From Vibrio pectenicida (GTDB lineage: Bacteria; Pseudomonadota; Gammaproteobacteria; Enterobacterales; Vibrionaceae): a DNA stretch of 64,000 nucleotides. The stretch spans positions 1,922,001-1,986,000 of the forward strand of contig AP024889.1 in assembly GCA_024347015.1 (NCBI GenBank), in the 5' to 3' direction. Below the pieces are notes generated by a model that saw nothing but the letters and a program-made list of their open reading frames with translations, had not been told where the DNA came from and did not search any database. A program made the position numbers and the translations under genes. Below, piece by piece: positions 49,134 through 58,509 of this stretch. Positions within the stretch are counted from its first letter, which is position 1; each line of letters opens with the position of its first letter.

Positions 49134-49521
49134 ACAATTGAATATAAAGCCAATAATGACTAGCATACAGTACGAGCATACTCGAAGAATATAAACTAAG
49201 GCTAACTCGAACGCCCATTTCTGGGCGCTCATCTTCAACTAGCACAATGTAAAACATACCATGACAGGCACTTCAGTCCGATTAAGTTGCAAAAATATAA
49301 AACTAAGTGATTATAAAAACGCCAATAAATATGCAGTCAGATGCCTTTTTTTTATTGAGAAAATTGATCAAGAACATGGAATACGCTAAAACAAGGGCAG
49401 GACAGAAAAGAAAGCTGAAAGTGCTTGTCCTTTTCAGTGTTATTTTTTAAGCATTTGAAAATATAGGTATCGTATTGATGATCATGTCATCAATACGATA
49501 CCGTCACTTTACATTTGCCAC
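49134..49521. other. Gene-free region between HopJ and OmpA-family genes
   Basis: 388 bases between convergent genes. Holds a cgccca/tgggcg hairpin (49212-49227), a possible terminator for HopJ, and the perfect 16-bp inverted repeat at 49466-49502. No ORF is supportable. Confidence 0.45.
49466..49502. repeat. Perfect 16-bp inverted repeat downstream of the OmpA-family gene
   Basis: ggtatcgtattgatga and its exact reverse complement, separated by 5 bases (tcatg). It lies 19 bases after the OmpA stop on the minus strand. The transcript then reads TATATTTTC, a weak U-tract, so it may be a terminator or a stabilising 3' structure. Confidence 0.75.
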
Positions 49522-50472
49522 TCACTGCTGATATTCAAATTCAGGCACTGAAATTTCTACACGACGATTTTTGGCTCGACCTTCTAGTGTATCATTACTA
49601 GCTATAGGTCCACTTTCACCTTTACCTGTAGCCGTCAATCTGTCTGGGCTAATACCGCGATCAGTCAGGACTTTAGCAACAGCTTTAGCACGCTTCTCAG
49701 ATAATACTTGGTTGGAACTTTCTGCTCCGGATGAGTCTGTATAACCCGTTATGTTGACTTGAGCCTGTGGATATTTTTCGAGAAATTCTACAAGTTCATC
49801 AAGCTGACTCAAACTCTCTGACTTTAGCTGACTACTACTGGACTCAAAAGTATTACTCAATAACGTGGCTTGAAAGGTTTTGGTTGGAAGTGGTGTGGCA
49901 AGAGTGTTTTTCTCAACTTCCTCCTTATATTCACTAGCGGCAGCTTCCTGCTTATTCCCTCCAAAACGGTAAGAAAACCCGATATAGGCAGTATTAGCCT
50001 TTGCCCGAACAATGTCATTGTTAATATCCGTCAATGATTGATATTCTACTCTTATAGAACCGTTTTCTATTACATCAAACTCTAAACCTAGCGCGCCCAA
50101 AAAAGACTCATCACTTTTATCACCGTAATTAACATAAGCCCCACCAAGCTTTCCATAGACATTGACCGCATCATTAATACCAAAAGTAAGCTTGGGTGCT
50201 AAGGTAAAAGCATCAATACTATCATCTGATAAACCTGCGCCCGTAAACTTCCCAAGGTAGTCATAACCCGCTTCTATCGCTAAAAAGTTATTAAATGTAT
50301 AACCTCCATATATGCCCACAGATCCTGACTTATCGTCATCACATAGGTATCCAACCTGACATTCATCATCAATCCAAGTATATCCAACTTTTGCCCCCAC
50401 ATAGGGCAAAGCATTTACGGTATTGCTCAAGACAATAAGTGACGTTGAAATTGTCACTGCGAGTTTTCTCAT
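49522..50472 (-). CDS. OmpA-family outer-membrane protein
   Basis: 316 residues from the ATG at 50472, six bases after AGGA; an ATG six bases upstream sits too close to that site. Signal peptide ends near SNTVNA. An eight-strand barrel (YVGAKVGYTWIDD to YIGFSYRFGG) leads through a Lys/Glu/Ala linker to a C-terminal OmpA-like peptidoglycan-binding domain (NITGYTDSSGAESSNQ, LSEKRAKAVAKVL, GRAKNRRVEI). It links outer membrane to peptidoglycan. The barrel resembles that of the protein at 36964-37464. Confidence 0.93.
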   Translation of the reverse strand: MRKLAVTISTSLIVLSNTVNALPYVGAKVGYTWIDDECQVGYLCDDDKSGSVGIYGGYTFNNFLAIEAGYDYLGKFTGAGLSDDSIDAFTLAPKLTFGINDAVNVYGKLGGAYVNYGDKSDESFLGALGLEFDVIENGSIRVEYQSLTDINNDIVRAKANTAYIGFSYRFGGNKQEAAASEYKEEVEKNTLATPLPTKTFQATLLSNTFESSSSQLKSESLSQLDELVEFLEKYPQAQVNITGYTDSSGAESSNQVLSEKRAKAVAKVLTDRGISPDRLTATGKGESGPIASNDTLEGRAKNRRVEISVPEFEYQQ

Positions 50473-50913
50473 GTTCATTCCTTTTATCTTTCATTTCAAA
50501 AAATAGGCAACGACATAATAGTAACTTAATTGCATAAAATAAACTGATTACATCGAAGTAAGAGTGACTTGGAGAAATTTATATCTAAATTTTGTTTGAA
50601 CTAGCAAAGATTTAAACATTCAACAGGATAGTTTTTCGTACTTTAGGTATGTCTCCTCTCTTATTTCTCGACCTTGACACTGAACCACATTTCTAAGCGA
50701 TTCCTACCTAAGTCTCAATCTATAAGAGTGCTGGCGTTTGCACGGATGTGTTGTACATAATTCAGCGCTATTTCGTTTAATTGGACGTATTCGACACGCC
50801 TGTGTTGGACAACCACTCAATAACGTATCCCAATACTTATAGGAAACTCAAATATTTTTATAGATGGAATTTCGTTATAATAGTCAGTAATTTATATTGT
50901 TTATAGAAGAATT
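50473..50913. other. Gene-free region between OmpA-family and permease genes
   Basis: 441 bases between divergent genes, holding both promoters. AT-rich. No ORF, RNA gene or notable repeat was recognised. Confidence 0.4.
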
Positions 50914-51795
50914 ATGTCTTTTCTCTGGATAGCTTTTACCGTGCTTGCCGCCTTCAGCCAATCTTGGCGTAATGCCTTTCAAAGCCAACTAAGTGGCACA
51001 ATGAGTGTGGCAGGCGTCACACTCGCTCGTTTTATTTGGGCAGGCCCCATCGCCGCTCTATATCTTTATGTACTCTATCAGTGGCAGCCCGTCAAAACCC
51101 CGGACTTTTCCGGTGTGTTTACTGTATACATTATTGCAGCGGCCATTATGCAGATCATTGCGACCGGATTGATGGTCGTTTTATTTAAGCGGGAAAACTA
51201 CGCAATCGGGGCGGGACTTGCGAAATGTGAAGCGCCCGTTTCAGCGGTTCTTGCTGTGTTGTTTTTTGGCTCAGTCTTGTCTGCGACGGGTTGGATAGGT
51301 GTGCTTATTGGGACATTGGGCGTGCTAGTCATGAGCAGTTCTGCTGGTTGGCGAAGCCTATCTCCCACGATTTTTTTCTTAGGCATGGCCTGCAGTACCG
51401 CATTTGCGTTGACCTCTCTTTGGGTACGTGAAGCCAGCTTGAATATAGGGCTGCCTTTTCCTCACAGTGCTGCTTGGGTGTTATTCTTAGTCATCACACT
51501 TCAGACATTGATTATCTCTGTCTTTATTTTCTTTCGAGAGCGAAACACATTTCGACAAATGTTAAGCAAATCGAAACTGGTGATCATGACCAGCCTATCG
51601 AGTGTGATTGGTTCTCTTGGCTGGTTTAGCGCTATGTCACTTCAAGCTGTACCTTACGTCAAAACATTAGGTCAGATAGAAGTCGTCTTTATGATTTTGA
51701 TATCGTATTTCTGGTTAGGCCAAAAGCTTGCTCGTAAAGATATTGCTGCACTTATCTTACTTTCAATTGCTGCCATCCTCGTCGTGTGGCAATAG
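50914..51795 (+). CDS. EamA/DMT-family permease
   Basis: 293 residues with ten predicted membrane segments in two EamA halves (FAVAL-type repeats, e.g. AGVTLARFIWAGPIAALY and VIGSLGWFSAMSLQAVPYVKTLGQIE). Drug/metabolite transporter superfamily exporters move amino acids, metabolites or drugs; the substrate is unknown. It is a single gene with no regulator beside it. Confidence 0.85.
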   Translation: MSFLWIAFTVLAAFSQSWRNAFQSQLSGTMSVAGVTLARFIWAGPIAALYLYVLYQWQPVKTPDFSGVFTVYIIAAAIMQIIATGLMVVLFKRENYAIGAGLAKCEAPVSAVLAVLFFGSVLSATGWIGVLIGTLGVLVMSSSAGWRSLSPTIFFLGMACSTAFALTSLWVREASLNIGLPFPHSAAWVLFLVITLQTLIISVFIFFRERNTFRQMLSKSKLVIMTSLSSVIGSLGWFSAMSLQAVPYVKTLGQIEVVFMILISYFWLGQKLARKDIAALILLSIAAILVVWQ

Positions 51796-51937
51796 GTTGA
51801 AGCGCTGTTCGGGAGCGGTTTTCGCCTGCCTTGGTGTAATTAATTCAGGACATACAGCAGATTAATTCGAGGTGACTATACATGTCCTTTAAATTACTGT
51901 TAGGTAAGCCAGTCCCTTTATTTGTTCTAGCATTCAA

Positions 51938-52309
51938 CTATATAAGTTCGAACTCGGAACATGGGGTACCTTGGTGGTATTTCATTTGCCAACCTTGCCC
52001 AGTAAATACCCAGATAGAAGAACGCTTTGAAAAAGTGTTGATTTCACCCGTATCTGAAACCCAAGCGGATTTATACAAAAGTAACTGAACAGAAGGAGCT
52101 AGCTGGATACAATCGTATCCCTGTGAGTGAATATACCCCAAAGATGGCTTTTCACTTTGCATTATTTCTACAATAGAAGCATAATTAAAACTGCGCCCAG
52201 AACGACCGACTTCATTAAAACTCGGATGAAGTAACCTTGCTACTTCATCAAGGTTTTGCCTAGTTTCGTATTGGTGTAAAGCGATTTCCTGTTCAATGAG
52301 AACGTCCAT
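51938..52309 (-). CDS. NTF2-like (DUF4440/SnoaL-type) protein
   Basis: 123 residues. Begins MDVLIEQEIALHQYETRQN, then LLHPSFNEVGRSGRSFNYASIVEIM and a C-terminal WVFTGQGWQMKYHQGTP, the pattern of DUF4440-type cone folds. A clear Shine-Dalgarno (GGAG, five bases from ATG) supports it. Function unknown; family members are small enzymes or binding proteins. Confidence 0.8.
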   Translation of the reverse strand: MDVLIEQEIALHQYETRQNLDEVARLLHPSFNEVGRSGRSFNYASIVEIMQSEKPSLGYIHSQGYDCIQLAPSVQLLLYKSAWVSDTGEINTFSKRSSIWVFTGQGWQMKYHQGTPCSEFELI

Positions 52310-52334
52310 AATTGCTCCAATATATAACGCCTTG

Positions 52335-52865
52335 CTATGAGTGTTTTTTAACGTACTTTGTCATAGCTATCTCTGAAACTGATAGACCATCGATTCTATA
52401 TTGATCTTTGAACTCCCCCACGAAGCTGAACCCTGTTTTAAGGTAGAGATTCTTTGCTGGAATATTGCCTGACAACACACAAAGATCAAGCCAATCAATT
52501 TCTACTTTTTCTTGGCAGAAATCTATAACGACATCAATGAGTCTTTGACCAAGGCCTTGCTTACGACAAGAAGCATCTACGCCCATACCAAGTAAAACTC
52601 TGTGAGAACGGCTTTCAACATTGTGGTGACGAAGATCAATATGACCTTTGATATTGCCAAATTTATTTTTAACGACCCAAAGTTTCCTCCGAACTGATGA
52701 GCAAACCCTTGGATAAATTTTTCTTTTGTTGGCTCTGGAATTTTTTTTGCTCTCTGGACATCGGCTGGAAAAAAGGAATTTCTCCATTGCCATTTTCAGA
52801 CAGCTGATTTTCAAGATAAATAAAGAATGGTTCTAAATCCGTTTTTCCGCTTCTACTACTTCCAT
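52335..52865 (-). pseudogene. GNAT acetyltransferase gene with three -1 frameshifts
   Basis: The C-terminal half, in one frame to 52335, is a clear GNAT domain: GHIDLRHHNVESRSHRVLLGMGV, CRKQGLGQRLIDVV and WLDLCVLSGNIPAKNLYLKTGF (acetyl-CoA loop RKQGLGQ). Upstream, homologous-looking sequence continues but changes frame three times. ATG at 52865 (MEVVEAEK), then LEPFFIYLENQLSENG in a second frame after an A5 run (52842-52846), then IPEPTKEKFIQGFAHQFG in a third after an A8 run (52741-52748), then KLWVVKNKFGN after GGAGG near 52686. Each step is repaired by adding one base. As it stands, only a truncated product from 52814 or later could be made. Confidence 0.75.
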
Positions 52866-52970
52866 TTATTACTCTGTACCCGATGAGTTACTTATTATTG
52901 ATTTGATTGCTGGCAGTGATACCAGCAATCGTTAAATGCCACGTTTTTCAGAACAAACGTGGCTCAGGTA

Positions 52971-53372
52971 TTAACGACGGCGAGATGAACGCTCTTTGTG
53001 CGACGATGCTGCTTTTGCTTGTGATGCTAAAATTGAGTCCACCGTCAATACCATTGGTTCTTTGGGTTTAAGATCATGTGGAAAAGTTCGCGCTCGGGGC
53101 GGTAAGTCAAACTCTTCACTAGAGGCGCGAGGCATGCGCTTAAAGCGATATAGGTAAAAATTCTCGAGCTTTTCTCTCGCCCAATCAGTCTTTTTGAGAT
53201 ACTTAACGCTGCTCGCTACCGATGGGTTGATATGAAAACAGTTAAAACGCATGGCCGTATCGAGAATGTCCCAGCCATAAAAATCGACCAGCTCTTGGAT
53301 CATGGTGTCTAACTTAAGACCGTGCAAAGGATTATTTTGCTGTAATTCAATTCTTTCTTCATCCGTCATCAT
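52971..53372 (-). CDS. VF530-family putative DNA-binding protein
   Basis: 133 residues (two adjacent ATGs, 53372 and 53369). The first 75 residues are the VF530/DUF2132 domain: NNPLHGLKLDTMIQELVDFYGW, HINPSVASSVKYLKKTDWAREKLE. The C-terminal tail is basic and disordered, longer than in most members, ending SSHKERSSRRR. The structure of V. fischeri VF530 suggested DNA binding; the function is otherwise unknown. Confidence 0.85.
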   Translation of the reverse strand: MMTDEERIELQQNNPLHGLKLDTMIQELVDFYGWDILDTAMRFNCFHINPSVASSVKYLKKTDWAREKLENFYLYRFKRMPRASSEEFDLPPRARTFPHDLKPKEPMVLTVDSILASQAKAASSHKERSSRRR

Positions 53373-53823
53373 AACGAGTTTCCAAATATCTAACGAACCG
53401 AGGTCCTGGCTGGTGTGGTTTACGCTCTCAATAAGGCGATATATTGCGTTATCAAGAAAGCAAAGCCGCGGATTCTAGCAGAGTTCTCCTTCTTTCCCTA
53501 ATTTGAGTCACCTTTGAGGTAAAATAAAGGAGGTAAAACAAAGCCAAGCCAGCATAACAATGAATGTTAGTTTCATTAGCTTCAGAGATCATACAAAGCA
53601 TATGATGCCCCCAAAAATATCATCACCTTCCATAGGCCTGTATAACCATTTATTCCCTTGTGCTTTACATCTATTCCTATTTATTAAGTAACTATTTTGT
53701 AATTTTTAGCTTTGCACACGATTTTTGTGGTATTGTAGCCGGCCTTTTTTTGATGTACCTCACACTTTTAGTTCTGTGTAAATTTATGCATCAGCCATCA
53801 TTACCCAAAATAGTGAACGATTT
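53373..53823. other. Gene-free region upstream of the BCCT transporter
   Basis: 451 bases between divergent genes. Contains an imperfect tandem repeat gaggtaaaataaag/gaggtaaaacaaag (53515-53543) and a gccggc palindrome followed by a T-run near 53740, a possible terminator or leader structure ahead of the transporter. No ORF is supportable. Confidence 0.4.
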
Positions 53824-55431
53824 ATGTCAGATATGACACATATAGTAGAAAACTCATTAGAAGTTTCATCGAAAGACTCTGCTCAACCTAGCCCTCTAAC
53901 GTCTCATTCTTTTAGTCAGAAATTAGAATTCAATAATCCAGTTTTTTGGCTCAGCGGCAGTTTTTTGATGTTGTTTGTGTTACTTGCAATAGTCAATACT
54001 GATTTGCTTTCCTCCATCGTCTCCACTAGCTTCACATACGCAACAAAATGGTTTGGCGCTTTCTGGCAAGTATTACTACTGCTAAATTTTGTTGTTGGTC
54101 TATTTTTAGCTATAAGCCGGACAGGTGATGTAAAACTAGGCGGGTTGAATGTACCTGAAATTGACACCTTTAAATGGATGTCGATTGTATTATGTACCTT
54201 ACTTGCTGGCGGTGGTGTATTTTGGGCCGCAGCTGAACCTATTGCGCACTTTGTTTCTCCCCCACCATTTTATGGTGAGACCAATATAGAAGACATGGCA
54301 GTAAATGCTTTGTCTCAGTCATTCCTACACTGGGGTTTTCTTGCATGGGCGATTCTTGGTGGTTTGTCATCCATTGTTTTGATGCACTTACATTACGATA
54401 AAGGCTTACCACTTAAACCAAGAACTCTGCTTTACCCTCTACTTGGCGATAAAGCAATTAATGGTTGGCTTGGGAATGTTGTCGATGCTTGCAGCATTAT
54501 TGCCGTAGCGGCTGGTACGATAGGCCCAATCGGTTTTCTGGGTCTGCAACTTAGTTATGCACTTAATGACTTATTTGGCATTGATAATAATTTATTATCT
54601 CAAACCATAGTCATCGTATTAGCCATTGTCATGTACACGCTTTCTGCATTGAGTGGTGTCAACAAAGGCATTCAAATTATCAGCCGGTATAACATCATAT
54701 TCGCGGTTGGTTTGATTGGTTTTATTCTACTGTTTGGCCCAACCAGTTTCATCATTGATGGCTACTTACAGGGTGTAGGTGGAATGGTGAATAACTTTGC
54801 GTCATTAGCTTTGTTCCGTCAAGATACCGGCTGGTTAGGTTCTTGGACTGTGTTCTTCTGGGGTTGGTTCATTGGTTATGGCCCAATGATGGCGATTTTC
54901 ATTGCTCGAATCTCGCGTGGCCGTAGTATTCGCCAGCTAATTTTAGCCATTAGCGTGGTTGCACCTCTGATCACTTGCTTCTGGTTCAGTGTGGTCGGTG
55001 GCAGTGGTTTGGCACTTGAACTTGCCAACCCTGGTAGCATCACTACGGCATTCGAAGGTTTTAATCTACCTGCGGTCTTGCTGGCTATCACCAATCAACT
55101 ACCAGCACCGCTATTAATCGCAGTTCTGTTTTTAATTCTAACCACTACCTTTATCGTTACCACTGGTGACTCAATGACCTACACCATTAGCGTAGTTATG
55201 ACGGGTTCAACCGAACCAAACCCGTTAGTACGAGCTTTCTGGGGTGTGATCATGGGAGTGGTTGCCATAGCGCTTATCTCTATGGGTTCAGGTGGTATCT
55301 CTGCATTGCAGTCTTTCATCGTAGTGACCGCTGTACCGGTTTCGTTCATTTTACTCCCTTGTTTATGGCAAGCACCCCGTATTGCTTATCAAATGGCTCG
55401 TGAACAAGGGCTTATCGTAAACCAGCATTGA
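53824..55431 (+). CDS. BCCT-family transporter
   Basis: 535 residues, 12 membrane segments after a 35-residue N-terminal tail. BCCT blocks: GGGVFWAAAEPIAHFVSPPP, ALSGVNKGIQIISRYN, ARISRGRSIRQLI. Members import betaine, choline, carnitine or related compatible solutes. In the substrate-site helix the usual WxWWxSWSPF reads WGWFIGYGPM, so two of the cage tryptophans are Phe and Tyr, and the substrate may not be betaine. It is a single gene with a weak ribosome site. Confidence 0.9.
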   Translation: MSDMTHIVENSLEVSSKDSAQPSPLTSHSFSQKLEFNNPVFWLSGSFLMLFVLLAIVNTDLLSSIVSTSFTYATKWFGAFWQVLLLLNFVVGLFLAISRTGDVKLGGLNVPEIDTFKWMSIVLCTLLAGGGVFWAAAEPIAHFVSPPPFYGETNIEDMAVNALSQSFLHWGFLAWAILGGLSSIVLMHLHYDKGLPLKPRTLLYPLLGDKAINGWLGNVVDACSIIAVAAGTIGPIGFLGLQLSYALNDLFGIDNNLLSQTIVIVLAIVMYTLSALSGVNKGIQIISRYNIIFAVGLIGFILLFGPTSFIIDGYLQGVGGMVNNFASLALFRQDTGWLGSWTVFFWGWFIGYGPMMAIFIARISRGRSIRQLILAISVVAPLITCFWFSVVGGSGLALELANPGSITTAFEGFNLPAVLLAITNQLPAPLLIAVLFLILTTTFIVTTGDSMTYTISVVMTGSTEPNPLVRAFWGVIMGVVAIALISMGSGGISALQSFIVVTAVPVSFILLPCLWQAPRIAYQMAREQGLIVNQH

Positions 55432-55488
55432 TTCAATGCAAAATATACCGTTATTGGATTTTAAATAGAGCCGGTACCTAAGAGAATG

Positions 55489-55518
55489 AAGGGCGAACTA
55501 ATATTATGGTTCGCCCTT
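55489..55518 (+). terminator. Hairpin after the BCCT gene
   Basis: Perfect 10-bp stem aagggcgaac/gttcgccctt, 58 bases after the stop. It has no T-run (atcaat follows), so it may be a Rho-dependent or imperfect terminator. Confidence 0.5.
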
Positions 55519-55544
55519 ATCAATAAAGGCCCTTATCAATAAAG
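55513..55544 (+). repeat. 16-base tandem duplication
   Basis: gcccttatcaataaag occurs twice, exactly and head to tail. The first copy includes part of the hairpin's 3' arm. Confidence 0.9.
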
Positions 55545-55806
55545 ATCAAAACCAACATTAGTAATCAGCTTTTTTTGCGCGCCGAAGTATCGCTATATTC
55601 CAATCTTCGAAGCTTAATCGCTAAGGCCCCTTATACCGGATCACATCACACTTTTCCCGAATGATTTTGTACCGTATTACGCATCATGTACCAGGTACAT
55701 CAGAGTTCATTCCTCATCTGTAGAAAAACAATAAGCGCCTTGTATCATATTTAGTTTTTTCATCTACGCTTTTATTGAACAGCGTCAGACTAAAAAGGAC
55801 TTAATA

Positions 55807-56370
55807 ATGAAAAGGCTTTATATCGTAATCCCTCTTTTACTCCCACTCACAACGTTTGCTAACGAGTTCGAAGCAGCTCTTAAAGAGTTTGCAATTAAGG
55901 ATGTCAAAAGCATTGCGGCTGATGCGGATGTCGTTTCACAAATCAAAGCACAAAATCAGCACAGCAGTCAGCTAGATCAAAACCAAATCACTTCACTAGA
56001 CAAAGATTGGCGCAGCCAAGTTGGACAAGAAAATGCACCACTTATAAGTAATAAGTTAAGTAGTGAACTGTCCAAAAAGCTTGCTGCGATGCAGGAAAAT
56101 AGCCAAGGTGTTATCACTGAAATTTTTGTTATGGATAATAAAGGCCTCAACGTTGCCCAAAGTGCTGTGACTTCAGATTATTGGCAAGGTGATGAAGACA
56201 AATGGCAACAAACTTATTTAGTTGGTCCTAATGCATATCATATTGGCGAAATTGAAGAAGATGAGTCCACACAGGTGTTTCAGTCTCAAGTGAGCTATGC
56301 CATATCTGATCCAACGTCTGGACAAGTCATCGGTGCAGTTACTGTTGGCGTCAACGTGGAAGAACTATAA
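55807..56370 (+). CDS. Secreted PDC/Cache-like sensor protein
   Basis: 187 residues. Signal peptide ends at LTTFANE. The mature part has a helical N-half (AIKDVKSIAADADV, VVSQIKAQNQ) and a PDC-like sheet (ITEIFVMDNKGLNVAQSAVT, DYWQGDEDKWQQTYL, GQVIGAVTVGVNV). These are the elements of a periplasmic ligand-binding domain normally found inside a chemoreceptor or sensor kinase. It lies 15 bases ahead of the MCP gene. A role as a separate periplasmic partner of that receptor is inferred. Confidence 0.75.
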   Translation: MKRLYIVIPLLLPLTTFANEFEAALKEFAIKDVKSIAADADVVSQIKAQNQHSSQLDQNQITSLDKDWRSQVGQENAPLISNKLSSELSKKLAAMQENSQGVITEIFVMDNKGLNVAQSAVTSDYWQGDEDKWQQTYLVGPNAYHIGEIEEDESTQVFQSQVSYAISDPTSGQVIGAVTVGVNVEEL

Positions 56371-56385
56371 CGACTGGAGCTAAGT

Positions 56386-57933
56386 ATGCGAGTTACTATT
56401 AGTAAGCTCGTTGTTGCCAGCGCCTCGATGCTAACCATTATCGCTATGGCGACGATTTCTTATTTCAATTGGAGCAGTAGTGTTGATGCTATCTACCAAT
56501 TAAACAAATCGTCTTATATGCAATCGAGTCATGCCTTGGGTGAACAACTTGCTACCCCTGTCAGGTTTAAAAAAATCACCAATATAAAGGAGAAAGTCGA
56601 GGTCGCACTTCAAAGTCAAAATGGAAGTTTAAACGCAATACAAATTTATCGACCTAATTTGTCTTTGCTCTACAGCAGTAATGAAGTAACGGAATCAGCA
56701 TTGAACGGTATTTTGCAGGAAAAAACCGTACTAATAGACAATTCCAACCTGCATCAAATAGGGGTTCCCTTATACGCAGGCAAGAAAAAGACATTGGTTG
56801 GTTACCTAGTTGCAGACTGGAATTTCACTCAAGCAAAAGGGCTTGGGAATCAACTCAGTATCCAGTCGTGTATTATTGCTTTAATCTCTGTTGCTGCTTG
56901 TGTGACCATTTTGCTCGCATTACTTAATACGCTTTGGGTTAAACCGCTGCAAAAGCTCATCAGTCTTTGTGATAAACTAAGCTCTGGTGAATGCGATTTA
57001 AGCAAACGCCTTGAGTTCAAACGTCAAAATGAGCTGGGCATGCTAGCTTGCAGTATGAACCACTTTATCGAAAAGATGGAACAGACCTTAATCCCCATCC
57101 ACCAAGGAGCAGATTCTGTTACATCGATTTCTAAAGATCTTGATCATTATTTGGCCTCAATAGGTAATAAAATTACTCGCCAAAGAGATGCAATCAAGAC
57201 AACAGTGCAGTTTAGCGAGCAAGCACAACAATCGTTCTCAGTAGTGAAAAACAATACCTTCGATACTTTAGATTCTCTCAACCGCGCGGTAAAAAGTGCC
57301 AAGGGTGGACAGAAGTGCTTGCTTAGTGCGTTAAGAGACAATCGTTCAATGTCTGAGAAAAGTACGCATTTGTACACAGCGGCGAATGAGGTCAATCGGC
57401 AAGTTATGAAGGTCACTGAAATTTTAGGAATCATCCGTAATATCGCCGAACAGACCAATCTCCTTGCCCTTAATGCTGCTATAGAAGCTGCTAGAGCTGG
57501 TGAAGAAGGCCGCGGTTTTGCCGTGGTGGCCGATGAAGTTCGCGGTTTAGCTGAAAAGACATCTAATTCAACGAATCAAGTTGAAGAGATATTGACCAAT
57601 CTGGCCAATGTATCCAATTCCTTGATAAAAATTACCGAAGAAGGAAGCAGTACCAGTGAGGCAAGCTTAGGCTCGATTGAAAACGCAGTAAAAGACATCG
57701 AAAAAGCACTCGAAGATGTCTCTCAGGCTGATCGAATGTGTTCAACCATTGCAAATTCATCGGAATCACAAATTAACGCCATGTCAGAACTAGTCGAGCG
57801 ACTACTCAGTGTCGACCAACAAATCGATAGCTTGGTCGAGGATTCACAACACATCGAAACCAATAGCGCCAAACTTTTTTCACAGGCGAGTAACACCAGT
57901 CAACACCTATCTAGCTACAATCTAGCGGTGTAA
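56386..57933 (+). CDS. Methyl-accepting chemotaxis protein
   Basis: 515 residues. Membrane segments near residues 7-27 and 160-185 flank a small periplasmic domain. A HAMP domain follows ([19 protein letters not shown]), then the signalling domain with the conserved hairpin tip ([38 protein letters not shown]). No C-terminal CheR-binding pentapeptide is seen. The periplasmic domain is a single Cache-like module; the protein encoded just upstream may add a second. Confidence 0.93.
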   Translation: MRVTISKLVVASASMLTIIAMATISYFNWSSSVDAIYQLNKSSYMQSSHALGEQLATPVRFKKITNIKEKVEVALQSQNGSLNAIQIYRPNLSLLYSSNEVTESALNGILQEKTVLIDNSNLHQIGVPLYAGKKKTLVGYLVADWNFTQAKGLGNQLSIQSCIIALISVAACVTILLALLNTLWVKPLQKLISLCDKLSSGECDLSKRLEFKRQNELGMLACSMNHFIEKMEQTLIPIHQGADSVTSISKDLDHYLASIGNKITRQRDAIKTTVQFSEQAQQSFSVVKNNTFDTLDSLNRAVKSAKGGQKCLLSALRDNRSMSEKSTHLYTAANEVNRQVMKVTEILGIIRNIAEQTNLLALNAAIEAARAGEEGRGFAVVADEVRGLAEKTSNSTNQVEEILTNLANVSNSLIKITEEGSSTSEASLGSIENAVKDIEKALEDVSQADRMCSTIANSSESQINAMSELVERLLSVDQQIDSLVEDSQHIETNSAKLFSQASNTSQHLSSYNLAV

Positions 57934-57942
57934 TACTGAGAT

Positions 57943-57972
57943 AAAGGGTTTTATTAGTTGATAAAACCCTTT
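57943..57972. terminator. Bidirectional terminator MCP / exonuclease
   Basis: Perfect 12-bp stem aaagggttttat/ataaaacccttt with a 6-base loop, between convergent genes. Confidence 0.8.
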
Positions 57973-57978
57973 TAAAAA

Positions 57979-58509
57979 TCACAACATAGCTAAGGCTAGT
58001 TTGGCAAGGTTATAGGCATCAACATAACCAGAATGCTGTCGGCCTTCCCACTCAATTTGTTGTGCTTCCTGAGCCGCCTTATGACCAATACGTTTGTCTT
58101 TTAAACGGTACTTAACCCGGTATAATGTTGCTAAGTTAATGCATTCTCTAATTGGCATCTCTAGACTCTTAGCCATACATTCTTTGGCCAAAATAAGATC
58201 ATCTCGCCCCCAAGAAGCATAGATCTTATTCGTTCCGCCAAAGTTTTTAACCATTGACTTCATCACCTCAGGGAGTGGACGGCCTTGTTTTTCAATTTTT
58301 CTTGGAGTAATGCCCGTAAGTTCAGCACAAAACAGTGAGACTTCATCCTGTTCTGGCTTCACATAGTATTGGGCACGCTTTACAATCTCGCCTTTTGCAA
58401 GATCAATTTCTGCTAGCCCAATTTCTATAATTTCACCCGTTGTTCCGACGCCGTTTTCATTCCAGCAGCACATTTCCAAATCGAAACAAACTATACGGTT
58501 ATGGTTCAT
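57979..58509 (-). CDS. DEDDh 3'-5' exonuclease (ERI-1/KapD-like)
   Basis: 176 residues. Exonuclease motifs: ExoI CFDLEMCCW, ExoII YASWGRDDLILA and ExoIII HSGYVDAYN with the catalytic His and Asp. LTGITPRKIEKQGRP is typical of the KapD/ERI-1 branch. The substrate, RNA or DNA, is not determined. It is the only gene on its strand here. Confidence 0.85.
   Translation of the reverse strand: MNHNRIVCFDLEMCCWNENGVGTTGEIIEIGLAEIDLAKGEIVKRAQYYVKPEQDEVSLFCAELTGITPRKIEKQGRPLPEVMKSMVKNFGGTNKIYASWGRDDLILAKECMAKSLEMPIRECINLATLYRVKYRLKDKRIGHKAAQEAQQIEWEGRQHSGYVDAYNLAKLALAML

Larger units (their letters stand above)
55432..55806. other. Gene-free region between the BCCT and PDC genes
   Basis: 375 bases. 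It holds the hairpin (55489-55518) and tandem repeat (55513-55544) listed separately; the rest is AT-rich and carries the promoter for the chemosensory pair. No ORF is supportable. Confidence 0.4.

Noticed and set aside
51882..52088. 68-codon plus-strand ORF
   Set aside because: Overlaps in antisense the NTF2-like gene at 51938-52309, which has a good Shine-Dalgarno and family pattern.
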